From an uncultured Collinsella sp. (lineage in GTDB: Bacteria; Actinomycetota; Coriobacteriia; Coriobacteriales; Coriobacteriaceae), in assembly GCA_958447445.1 (NCBI GenBank), contig CAUDAE010000008.1:1-29949 (forward strand): a stretch of DNA of 29,949 nucleotides, given 5' to 3'. Both the position numbers and the translations under genes were made by a program. The notes beneath the pieces were generated by a model, which was not told the DNA's origin, searched no databases, and worked only from the letters and a program-made list of their open reading frames with translations. The number at the start of each line of letters is the position of its first letter. Position 1 is the stretch's first letter. This document shows positions 7,511-14,774 of this stretch, piece after piece.

Positions 7511-8596
7511 ATGAAGCCACGTAACATTGCCATCGCCTGCGGTGTCGCGGGAGTCGCCGTCGGCCTTGCCGCTGCCACCGGTATCGTTTACCGCAAGCAA
7601 ATCAAGTCCGCCGCGTCGCTCAAACGCTTGACCGGCTACGCGGATAGCTATGACCTGTACGCAATCGACATCGCCTACGACTACGATCTTGATCGCATCA
7701 TCGCCGCTGGCGTGCGCGACGACCAGGCCTACATCGATGCCGTGGTGGCGCAGGTGCTGCCCGGTGTGCCGGTACATGTCCAGGCGCCCCAGTTTGCCTG
7801 CAGCGCTTTTGTCGCCGTAGATGCCGAAGGCCGTGTGCGCACCGGTCGCAATTACGACTTTAAGGACGACACCTCGGCGCTGCTGGTGCGCAATCACCCA
7901 CGCGGCGGCTATGCTTCCATCGGGCTCGCCGCCCTTAACAACCTGGGCGATAACATTCCGCTTGACTCCGTCGCCGGACGCGCCGCGGCGTTGATGGGCC
8001 CGTTTGCCCAGCTCGACGGTGTTAACGAATGCGGCGTGTCCATTGCCGTACTCACTCTGGACTCCAAGCCCTGTGACCAGGACACGCAGCGCCCCGTCAT
8101 CAATACCTCGCTCGCCATCCGCCTGGTGCTCGACCGCGCGGCTACCACGCAAGAGGCCGTCGACCTGCTTTTCGCCTACGACATGCACGCCATGGCAGGA
8201 CGCGATTACCACTTCTTTATCAACGACGCCGCCGGTGACGCACGGGTGGTGGAGTGGGATCCGCGCGATCCCGACCGCGCATGCAAGGTGACGCCCGTGC
8301 GCCAGGTCACGAACTTCTACGCCTGCTATGGTGACGAAGTGCTGCCCAACCAAAAGAATGGCGAGCTGGGCCATGGTAAAGAGCGCGCCGTCGCAATCGC
8401 CGATGTCCTCGACGCCCATGCCGGCGCCCAGGACGAAACGATTGCCTGGGAAGCCCTGCGTGCCGCAGCGCAAGAGCCCAATCCGGAAGATATCACCAGC
8501 AACACGCAATGGTCGGTCGTCTTTGACAATACCGAGCCCGCTGCCGCCATCACGCTGCGCCGCCACTGGGGCGACGTCGACGCCTTCGCACTGTAA
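7511..8596 (+). CDS. Membrane-anchored linear amide C-N hydrolase (Ntn, choloylglycine hydrolase/C45-like)
   Basis: A 361-residue protein. Residues 5-25 are a hydrophobic N-terminal segment, either an uncleaved anchor or a signal peptide. The Ntn-hydrolase signature follows: Cys97 (FACSAF) is the expected nucleophile, with GRNYDF at 112-117 supplying the usual Arg, Asn and Asp. Family members cleave linear amide bonds, such as conjugated bile acids, penicillin V or acyl-peptides. Here Cys97 is far from the N-terminus, so it would need processing before Cys97 as in C45 enzymes, or the unprocessed form is used. Substrate unknown. The start has GAGAGGAG upstream. A 10-bp perfect hairpin follows. 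Confidence 0.82.
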   Translation: MKPRNIAIACGVAGVAVGLAAATGIVYRKQIKSAASLKRLTGYADSYDLYAIDIAYDYDLDRIIAAGVRDDQAYIDAVVAQVLPGVPVHVQAPQFACSAFVAVDAEGRVRTGRNYDFKDDTSALLVRNHPRGGYASIGLAALNNLGDNIPLDSVAGRAAALMGPFAQLDGVNECGVSIAVLTLDSKPCDQDTQRPVINTSLAIRLVLDRAATTQEAVDLLFAYDMHAMAGRDYHFFINDAAGDARVVEWDPRDPDRACKVTPVRQVTNFYACYGDEVLPNQKNGELGHGKERAVAIADVLDAHAGAQDETIAWEALRAAAQEPNPEDITSNTQWSVVFDNTEPAAAITLRRHWGDVDAFAL

Positions 8597-8664
8597 GGAG
8601 CCAGGCCCGTCGACCTTACGTTCCCTGACGTTGCTTACATTTCCATACGCTTGAGCTAACACGT

Positions 8665-8697
8665 TTTACCCCCGTATCAACAGTGTGCGGGGGTAAA
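8665..8697. terminator. Perfect hairpin between the amidase and pfk genes
   Basis: TTTACCCCCG (8665-8674) and CGGGGGTAAA (8688-8697) pair perfectly around a 13-base loop. No T-run follows, so this may be a terminator or a control element of the downstream phosphofructokinase gene. A possible -10 TATAAC lies at 8711-8716. Confidence 0.5.
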
Positions 8698-8735
8698 CTT
8701 ATGCGCATGTTATAACTTGCCCGGAAGGATTCATC

Positions 8736-9815
8736 ATGCTCAGGATCGGTCTTCTTACCAGTGGCGGCGACTGCCAGGCGCTCAACGCCACCATGCGCGG
8801 CATCGTCAAAACGCTTATGACCAATAGCGAAGAACCTATCGAGATCTATGGTTTTGAGGACGGCTACCAGGGCCTTATCTACAGCAGATTCCGTGTCATG
8901 ACGCCCGCCGATTTTAGCGGCATCCTCACCCGCGGCGGCACCATCCTGGGCACGAGCCGCACACCGTTCAAGCGTCTGGATACCCCCGAGGCCGATGGTG
9001 TCGAGAAGGTGCCGGCGATGGTCCACACCTATCATAAGCTGCAGCTCGACTGCCTGTTTATGCTGGGCGGTAACGGCTCCACGAAGACCGCCAACCGCCT
9101 GCGCGAAGAGGGCCTCAACGTTATCGCCCTGCCCAAGACCATCGATAACGACACCTGGGGCACCGAGCTGACATTTGGCTTTACGAGCGCCATCGACGTC
9201 GCCACCAAGTGCATCGACGACATCCACACCACCGCGTCGAGTCACGGGCGCGTGTTTGTCATCGAGATCATGGGCCACAAGGTTGGCTGGATCCCGCTGT
9301 ACGCCGGCGTCGCGGGCGGCGCGGATGTCATCTTGATTCCCGAGATTCCCTACGACATGGATAACGTCATCAAGACCATCGAGCATCGCATGGAGACCGG
9401 CAGCCGTTTTACCATCGTGGCCGTCGCCGAGGGTGCCATCTCTAAGGAGGACGCGGCGCTGTCCAAGAAGGAGTACAAGAAAAAGCTTGCCGAGCGCACG
9501 AGTCCGTCGATTGTCTACGACATCGCCAAGGAGATTGAGACCAAGACCGGTCGCGAGACCCGCGTCGCCATCCCCGGCCACACGCAGCGCGGCGGTCAGC
9601 CCGATGCCCAGGACCGCATCTTTGCGACCCAGTGCGGCGTCGAGGCGGCGCTCGGCTGCCTGCGCGGCGAGTTTGGCTACATGATTGCCCTGCGTGACGG
9701 CAAGATGTGTCACATGCCGCTCGAGGAGGTCGCCGGCAAGCTCAAGTATGTCGACCCCCAGAGCGACCTGGTGCGCGAGGCCAAGGCGTTGGGCATCAGC
9801 TTCGGCGACGAATAG
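8736..9815 (+). CDS. pfkA: 6-phosphofructokinase
   Basis: Phosphorylates fructose 6-phosphate to fructose 1,6-bisphosphate, the committing step of glycolysis, in the cytoplasm. At 359 residues it is slightly longer than E. coli PfkA. Visible motifs are SGGDC (9-13), GGNGS (111-115), PKTIDND (133-139, catalytic Asp137), IEIMG (177-181) and QRGG (284-287). The residue matching E. coli position 104 is Gly114, as in ATP enzymes, while the one matching 124 is Lys134, as in PPi-dependent enzymes. The phosphoryl donor is therefore not settled by sequence alone. The start has GGAAGGA upstream. Its stop codon lies inside its terminator stem. Confidence 0.93.
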   Translation: MLRIGLLTSGGDCQALNATMRGIVKTLMTNSEEPIEIYGFEDGYQGLIYSRFRVMTPADFSGILTRGGTILGTSRTPFKRLDTPEADGVEKVPAMVHTYHKLQLDCLFMLGGNGSTKTANRLREEGLNVIALPKTIDNDTWGTELTFGFTSAIDVATKCIDDIHTTASSHGRVFVIEIMGHKVGWIPLYAGVAGGADVILIPEIPYDMDNVIKTIEHRMETGSRFTIVAVAEGAISKEDAALSKKEYKKKLAERTSPSIVYDIAKEIETKTGRETRVAIPGHTQRGGQPDAQDRIFATQCGVEAALGCLRGEFGYMIALRDGKMCHMPLEEVAGKLKYVDPQSDLVREAKALGISFGDE

Positions 9816-9860
9816 CCTCGGCCTCCCCAGTCACCGTAGGAGGCCGAGACTATTCGTCTT
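9808..9860 (+). terminator. Terminator of pfkA, overlapping the stop codon
   Basis: Arms 9808-9826 and 9839-9857 pair with one mismatch over 19 bases, followed by CTTCTT. The stop codon (9813-9815) is within the left arm. Confidence 0.75.
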
Positions 9861-9882
9861 CTTGCTGCGGGTGCCTGGGGTA

Positions 9883-9973
9883 GGATGCGGCGTGCATTTT
9901 TGGGAGTTTTCAGCAACCGAGGGTGCCTGCATACTGGATTTTGGGCGAAAGGCAGGCACCATGGGCCGCATCC
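9883..9973. repeat. Nested inverted repeat N2
   Basis: Outer arms GGATGCGGC (9883-9891) and GCCGCATCC (9965-9973) enclose inner arms GGTGCCTGC (9922-9930) and GCAGGCACC (9952-9960). The stretch 9883-9919 recurs inverted and diverged at 10065-10101 (28 of 37 bases alike by eye, including GCGGCGTGCA). Confidence 0.75.
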
Positions 9974-10124
9974 TGTAAAAAACGAGCGGCTCTAGAGGCG
10001 TTGGGGCTCAGAATCGGGGCTTTCAGCGCAGTTTTGCACTCCCGCCCCCGCGCCCGCGGACCCCGGGATGCTGAATACTCCGGAATTTGCACGCCGCCCC
10101 CTGGGGTACCCGTGGACAAGTAGC

Positions 10125-10161
10125 AACCGCCCCGCCAAAATATGCATTCAACGGGGCGGTT
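10125..10161 (-). terminator. Terminator-like hairpin downstream of the ABC permease
   Basis: AACCGCCCCG (10125-10134) pairs with CGGGGCGGTT (10152-10161) around a 17-base A+T-rich loop, about 60 bases past the permease stop on minus. No T-run follows. Confidence 0.5.
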
Positions 10162-10222
10162 TATGCAATAATGCGGATGTGGGTGCGTCGGTAGCTCGCT
10201 ACAGCTTGAATCCCAGGACAGG

Positions 10223-12988
10223 TTACTCGGCGCTTTTGAGGGCGCCGACCATGTCGATCTTGTTGAGGGTACGATTGGTGGCGAGGTTGACGATAAACGT
10301 AAAGCCAAAGGAAAGCACCACGGCAAGCACGTAGCTCAGCGGCTCGACTTCGACGTCAAAGTACAGCGACGGCATCTGCAAAATGTACGTAAAACTCTCG
10401 GCCAGCAAGCCGCCCAGCGGCACGCCCAGCGCAGCGCCAATCGCCGTGAGGATCAACGTCTCCTTGTTGACGTAATGGTGCACCTCACCGCGACGGAAGC
10501 CCAACACCTTAATGGTCGCCAGCTCGCGCTCGCGCTCGGAGATATTCGTGTTGGACAGCGTAAACACCACCACAAACGATAGGCACGCCGCCATGAAGGT
10601 CACGAGCACCACGACCGAATTGATAATCGTAAAGTTCGCCTCATAGTTTTCCCAATGCTCGGCCGTACTCGAAATCGTAAGCCAACCGTCACTCTTAAGA
10701 TTCTTGCTAAACGCAATCTGGTCGGCCGACGAGCCCTTAAGCAGCACAAAGACGCCGTTAAGACGTGCGCTTCGACCGAACGCACGCTCATAGGTGCCCT
10801 GCGTCATGTAAAGCGTGTTGCCCAGATAGTTAAGCGAAATGTCGCTGACTTTGACCTTGGCAACATTGAGCGACGAATCCTGGACGTGAGCCGTATCGCC
10901 CGGCTGAATCCCCAGCACCAGCTGTGAACTTTTGCTCAGATACACGTCTCCGTCACGCAAAGGCAGCGGTTCTTTGGACTCATCCTCCAGACGCACGTAA
11001 TCGCCCAAGTCACTCGTGCGGTTATCGGGCACCACGATCAGCTGCACGGTCTCGCTCTTGCCGCCAAACGTAAAGGTGACGTTGTCGGTCATAATCGGCA
11101 GGGTCGAGGTCACGGTCACGTTGAAATCATTGGCCGCGCTGCGCTCATCCAATGCCGCGCACGTCTGCGAAAAATCGTCGGGATTGGCGACCGCCAGCAG
11201 GTCGTAGCGCGTGATATGCCCGTACTGTTTGGGCGAAAGCGCCACCGACGTGTCGCGAATGCCCATACCGCAGATCACGAGCGCCGTGCAGCCGGCGATA
11301 CCGAAGATGGTCATAAAGGCGCGCTTTTTGTAGCGGAACAGGTTACGCGCCGCCACCTTGTTCAAAAAGCTCATGCGGCGCCAGATAAAGCCGATGCGCT
11401 CAAGCAAGATGCGAGAGCCGGCGCGTGGGGCCTTGGGACGCATGAGCGAGGCTGGGGTCTCGGCCATCTCGTGGCGGCAGGCGATAATCGTAGCGCCCAC
11501 CACGCCCACGGCAAACAGCGCCACCGAGACGATTGAGGACACGATGTCGTACGAGAGCAACATCTGGGGCAGCGAGTACATGTCGTCGAACACCGTAAAC
11601 AGGAACAGCGGCAGGCCCACAAATCCGATGATATTGCCGAGCACGCCGCCGATCAGACATGCCCACAGCACATAGTCCACGTATTTGGACAGGATGCGCT
11701 CGCGTGAATAGCCAAGCGCCTTGTACAGGCCAATAAGCGTGCGCTCCTCCTCGACCATGCGCGTGGCGGTGGTAAGACTGATGAGCACAGCGACGACAAA
11801 GAAGATAAATGGGAAAACCGTGGCGATGGCCTCGATCGAAGAACTGTCGCTCTCGACGCTCGAGTAGCTTGCGATGTTACCGCGGTCCTGAATGTACCAG
11901 GTGCATTCGCCCAGATCGGAAAGCTCGGCGCGGGCATCGGCAAAATGCTGGTCGGCGGCGGCGCGGCGCTGGTCCAACTCGGCCTGAGCCTGGACGCGCT
12001 CCTCGCTGCCCTCGGCCATACGGTTGATGTTATCCTGCTCGATCCCAAAGAGCATGGCGGCCTGACGCTCGGCCGTATCCAAGCTTGTCGGCGTGTCAAC
12101 CGTCAACTCCTGGACGCGCGCCTTCTCACGCTCCTCGCGGATCTTCTCGATGTTGCCTTTGACCTCGTTGATCTTTGCCGTGTAGGCATCCGAATAGGAG
12201 TTAAGACTCTTGGCTCCCTCGACGATCACGTGGACTGCGGAGTAGGAAGAAGATGTCGCGGCATCCTCGCTCACATAGAACTTATAGTCCGCAGCCGAAG
12301 CAGCGCGAAAGGCGTTGACTGTCGAGTCGGAGCTCACGTCGGTAGGATCGAGGACCTCGGCCGTAATGGTGTAATCGCCCGCGGCAAACTGATCCTTGGC
12401 ACTTTGGTTGGACGAGCTCGCGTCATTGGCGGCAAAACTCACCGTATCGCCGAGCTTTTTGCCCGAAGCCTTCAGGAACTTCGAAGTCACCGCGACTTCA
12501 TCGGCGCTCTCGGGCAAATCGCCGCTCACCAGCACCGGCTGATCGATGTTCTCCTTGGAGAGACTTTGCACGACCACGCGCTCGCGCGTTGTGCCCACGG
12601 CGGTGTAGGCGGTCTCGGTGTAGATGCCCTCGACCGTCTCGACGCCGTCGACCTCTTGGATAGCCGCGAGATCGTCGCGCGTAAGGCCATAGGTCGACTG
12701 CACGTTAATGTCATAGACATTCTGCTGGTCAAAATAGGCGTCGACCGAATCGCACAAATCCTCGCAGCCCGCCTTAAGGCCGCACATCACGCTCACGCCA
12801 AGCGCAGTGATGACCACGATAGATAGGAAGCGCTTAAGACTGCCCCGAATCGTGCGGTAGATGCCACGGCGAAAAACCGTCGGCACCATATCGTTTGAGC
12901 TTTGGGCGGTACGGTAGGTCGCGAACTCCCGGTCGCGGCCCGCGTGCTCCGTATCGTGGTTTTGGCTGTTTTGGCAATCTTGGTCCAT
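10223..12988 (-). CDS. ABC transporter permease, FtsX/MacB type
   Basis: A permease of about 921 residues with two FtsX domains. Numbered from the GTG at 13000, a first membrane span lies at 58-76. A large extracellular MacB-like domain runs from about 80 to 390 and includes an Ala/Glu/Arg-rich probable coiled coil at 275-362. Spans follow near 391-412, 444-470, 486-507 and 562-579; then a second extracellular domain, and three final spans near 793-815, 848-868 and 888-906. Such proteins work with a LolD/MacB-type ATPase, moving lipids, peptides or drugs or transmitting force rather than forming a classical channel. ATG at 12988 and GTG at 13000 (overlapping the ATPase stop) are both possible starts; neither has a strong ribosome site, which suggests translational coupling. 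Cargo unknown. Confidence 0.9.
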   Translation of the reverse strand: MDQDCQNSQNHDTEHAGRDREFATYRTAQSSNDMVPTVFRRGIYRTIRGSLKRFLSIVVITALGVSVMCGLKAGCEDLCDSVDAYFDQQNVYDINVQSTYGLTRDDLAAIQEVDGVETVEGIYTETAYTAVGTTRERVVVQSLSKENIDQPVLVSGDLPESADEVAVTSKFLKASGKKLGDTVSFAANDASSSNQSAKDQFAAGDYTITAEVLDPTDVSSDSTVNAFRAASAADYKFYVSEDAATSSSYSAVHVIVEGAKSLNSYSDAYTAKINEVKGNIEKIREEREKARVQELTVDTPTSLDTAERQAAMLFGIEQDNINRMAEGSEERVQAQAELDQRRAAADQHFADARAELSDLGECTWYIQDRGNIASYSSVESDSSSIEAIATVFPFIFFVVAVLISLTTATRMVEEERTLIGLYKALGYSRERILSKYVDYVLWACLIGGVLGNIIGFVGLPLFLFTVFDDMYSLPQMLLSYDIVSSIVSVALFAVGVVGATIIACRHEMAETPASLMRPKAPRAGSRILLERIGFIWRRMSFLNKVAARNLFRYKKRAFMTIFGIAGCTALVICGMGIRDTSVALSPKQYGHITRYDLLAVANPDDFSQTCAALDERSAANDFNVTVTSTLPIMTDNVTFTFGGKSETVQLIVVPDNRTSDLGDYVRLEDESKEPLPLRDGDVYLSKSSQLVLGIQPGDTAHVQDSSLNVAKVKVSDISLNYLGNTLYMTQGTYERAFGRSARLNGVFVLLKGSSADQIAFSKNLKSDGWLTISSTAEHWENYEANFTIINSVVVLVTFMAACLSFVVVFTLSNTNISERERELATIKVLGFRRGEVHHYVNKETLILTAIGAALGVPLGGLLAESFTYILQMPSLYFDVEVEPLSYVLAVVLSFGFTFIVNLATNRTLNKIDMVGALKSAE

Positions 12989-12993
12989 GGGCG

Positions 12994-13695
12994 CTACCAC
13001 TCGATCGTCTCGATAGGCACGGGATTTTGCTGGACCGTCTCGCTCTCCACGCGGCCGCTCTTAAAGCGGATCAGGCGATCGGCCATGGGCGCCAGCGCGG
13101 AGTTGTGGGTGATGATAATGACCGTGATGTCCTGCTTGCGGCAGGTGTCCTGTAGCAACTGCAAGATCTGCTTGCCGGTTTTGTAGTCGAGTGCACCCGT
13201 GGGCTCGTCGCACAAAAGCAGCTTGGGATTCTTGGCCAGTGCGCGGGCAATGGACACGCGCTGCTGCTCGCCGCCCGAAAGCTGTGCCGGAAAGTTGCCC
13301 AGGCGCTCGCCCAGGCCAACCTGACGAAGCGTCTGTTCGGCATCAAGCGAATCGGGGCAGATCTGAGCCGCGAGCTCGACGTTTTCGAGCGCCGTCAAGT
13401 TGGGGACCAGATTGTAGAACTGGAAGACAAAGCCGACGTCGGCACGGCGGTATTCCACGAGCTGCGCCTCGTTGGCGGAGCTCACGTCGCGCCCGTCCAC
13501 CGTCACAGTGCCGGAGGTTACCGTATCCATGCCACCCAGGATGTTGAGCGCCGTAGTCTTGCCGGCACCCGAGGCGCCCAGGATAATGGCGAGCTCGCCG
13601 CGCTCAACGGTAAAGCTCGCGCCGTCGAGCGCGTGAATGCGGGCATCGCCCTCGCCGTACGCCTTGATGACGTCTTTGAATTCGATATAAGCCAT
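12994..13695 (-). CDS. ABC transporter ATP-binding protein, LolD/MacB type
   Basis: A 233-residue ATPase that powers the permease encoded directly downstream. Walker A GASGAGKT is at 40-47, the Q-loop near 92 (FQFYNLVP), signature LSGGEQQR at 139-146, Walker B LLLCDE at 159-164, the D-loop GALD at 167-170 and the switch His at 197. The sequence belongs to the exporter subgroup that pairs with FtsX-like permeases. Its stop overlaps or abuts the permease start, so the two form an operon. Upstream lies a copy of repeat A, and no clear promoter was found. Confidence 0.94.
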   Translation of the reverse strand: MAYIEFKDVIKAYGEGDARIHALDGASFTVERGELAIILGASGAGKTTALNILGGMDTVTSGTVTVDGRDVSSANEAQLVEYRRADVGFVFQFYNLVPNLTALENVELAAQICPDSLDAEQTLRQVGLGERLGNFPAQLSGGEQQRVSIARALAKNPKLLLCDEPTGALDYKTGKQILQLLQDTCRKQDITVIIITHNSALAPMADRLIRFKSGRVESETVQQNPVPIETIEW

Positions 13696-13747
13696 CGATT
13701 AATTCCCATCTGGTCGGATAACTCCTTAGTATTACCCATTTCGCACC

Positions 13748-13784
13748 GACCAAAAAGGGACAGGTTCATTTTGGCAGGTTTTAT
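13748..13784 (-). repeat. Short dispersed repeat A, copy 3
   Basis: The reverse complement matches the copy at 4715 over about 37 bases with one change in the core (AATGAACC for AATAAACC). It lies in the divergent gap between the ATPase gene and the GyrI-like gene. The left pairing arm is shortened, so a stable hairpin is less likely here. Confidence 0.8.
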
Positions 13785-13895
13785 ATGGGGAAACGGGGAG
13801 CGCAGGCAAGCGCCGGGAAGGCAGAGAAATCATCGACGGGGTCAGGCCGACCGCCAAACACAACGCACGCATCTCTATCTGTCAGCAAAATCATT

Positions 13896-13909
13896 CGAAC
13901 AGCTGTTCG
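13896..13909. promoter_or_regulatory. LexA (SOS) box-like operator
   Basis: CGAACAGCTGTTCG is a perfect 14-base palindrome. With flanking bases it reads TTCGAACAGCTGTTCGT, matching the actinobacterial LexA box TCGAAC-N4-GTTCGA at 11 of 12 defined bases. It lies just upstream of a candidate -10 (TATGAT 13914-13919) of the GyrI-like gene, a position suited to repression. Confidence 0.65.
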
Positions 13910-13965
13910 TTTCTATGATATGATTCCGTTATCTAAGCAGGCCAATACGCAGAAAGGCGGCCAAC

Positions 13966-14604
13966 ATGGCGTTCGACTTTAAGAAGGAATGCAAGGAGCT
14001 CTACAAACCTGCAAGCAAGCCGAGCATCGTAACTGTCCCGCCTATGAGCTACGTTGCCGTTCGCGGAAAGGGCGACCCAAATACCGAAGGTGGCGAGTAT
14101 CAAAACGCCCTGCCGCTGCTTTACGGCATCGCCTATACCGTCAAGATGTCGAAGAAAGGCTCAAGGAGTATCAAGGGCTATTTCGACTTTGTGGTACCGC
14201 CGCTCGAGGGCTTCTGGTGGCAAGACTCCCCGAGAGGCGACATCGATTATGTACGCAAGGACGATTTCAACTTTATCTCGTGCATCCGCCTGCCCGATTT
14301 CGTCACTCAGGATGACTTTGACTGGGCGGTCGCGGAAGCCACGGCCAAAAAGAAACTGGACTTTTCTGCCGTCGAGCTGCTTAAAGTTGACGAGGGTCTC
14401 TGCGTTCAATGCACGCATACCGGACCCTACGACAGCGAGCCGGCAACCGTAGACGCCATGCATGAATATGCGACCGAGCAGGGCTATGTCCCCGACTTCT
14501 CAGACACCCGTTTACATCACGAAATCTATCTTTCCGATCCACGCAAGTGTGCGCCGGAGAAACTTAAGACCGTGGTTCGTCATCCTATCAAGCGCGCTGA
14601 ATAG
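13966..14604 (+). CDS. GyrI-like small-molecule-binding domain protein
   Basis: A 212-residue cytoplasmic protein with the GyrI-like / AraC effector-binding fold: a conserved opening near residues 24-36 (PPMSYVAVRGKGD), the FWW stretch near 84, and HTGPYDS near 150. GyrI-like proteins bind small hydrophobic molecules; E. coli SbmC (GyrI) protects DNA gyrase and is SOS-induced. There is no DNA-binding domain, so it is the stand-alone form. The start has AGAAAGGCGG upstream. A LexA-type box 57 bases upstream suggests control by DNA damage. Whether it acts on gyrase is inference. Confidence 0.85.
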   Translation: MAFDFKKECKELYKPASKPSIVTVPPMSYVAVRGKGDPNTEGGEYQNALPLLYGIAYTVKMSKKGSRSIKGYFDFVVPPLEGFWWQDSPRGDIDYVRKDDFNFISCIRLPDFVTQDDFDWAVAEATAKKKLDFSAVELLKVDEGLCVQCTHTGPYDSEPATVDAMHEYATEQGYVPDFSDTRLHHEIYLSDPRKCAPEKLKTVVRHPIKRAE

Positions 14605-14677
14605 CGTGGAGCGTCATTTCACGCGCTAGGTTTTAAGCCAGCCAACCAGCCGCCTCCTAGGCTGTCAAGCAATTATC

Positions 14678-14704
14678 TTGACGCGGCCCGTCGCATCTTA
14701 TAAG
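14678..14704 (+). promoter_or_regulatory. Candidate promoter of the small RNA upstream of the abi remnant
   Basis: TTGACG (14678-14683) and TATAAG (14699-14704) are separated by 15 bases, shorter than ideal. The -35 box also forms the right arm of a small hairpin (GTCAAG 14664-14669 / CTTGAC 14677-14682). A start near 14711 would produce the RNA described next. Confidence 0.4.
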
Positions 14705-14710
14705 TTTGTT

Positions 14711-14760
14711 TTGCTAAAGCTGGAAAGCCTCTCAACGATGCGCAACTCCAGCTCTTTTTC
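14711..14760 (+). ncRNA. Candidate terminated small RNA upstream of an Abi_2 gene
   Basis: AGCTGGA (14718-14724) pairs with TCCAGCT (14747-14753) and is followed by CTTTTTC, an intrinsic terminator ending 14 bases before the abi start codon. The loop holds AAGCCTCT (14725-14732), an exact complement of the abi ribosome-binding segment AGAGGCTT (14766-14773). Abi_2/AbiF-type genes are known to be accompanied by a conserved upstream RNA (the abiF RNA motif). That this is a member is inference from position, size and structure only. Confidence 0.45.
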
Positions 14761-14774
14761 TATCAAGAGGCTTA

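Larger units (their letters stand above)
9816..10222. other. 400-base non-coding gap rich in inverted repeats
   Basis: No credible gene. After the pfkA terminator it contains nested repeat N2 (9883-9973), a diverged inverted copy of that element's left part at 10065-10101, and a hairpin at 10125-10161. Open frames crossing it simply mirror one another through the palindromes. Confidence 0.6.

Noticed and set aside
6075..7514. 479-codon plus-strand open frame
   Set aside because: It is antisense to the M18 aminopeptidase, whose metal-binding residues are intact, and shows no family features. It is a GC-rich shadow frame.
7511..8596. Bile salt hydrolase
   Set aside because: Classical bile salt hydrolases have the nucleophile Cys right after the initiator Met and no membrane anchor; here it is Cys97. 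Only the broader family is supported.
9910..10326. Paired open frames on both strands across the gap after pfkA
   Set aside because: They mirror each other through palindromes, lack ribosome sites and contain no recognisable domain.
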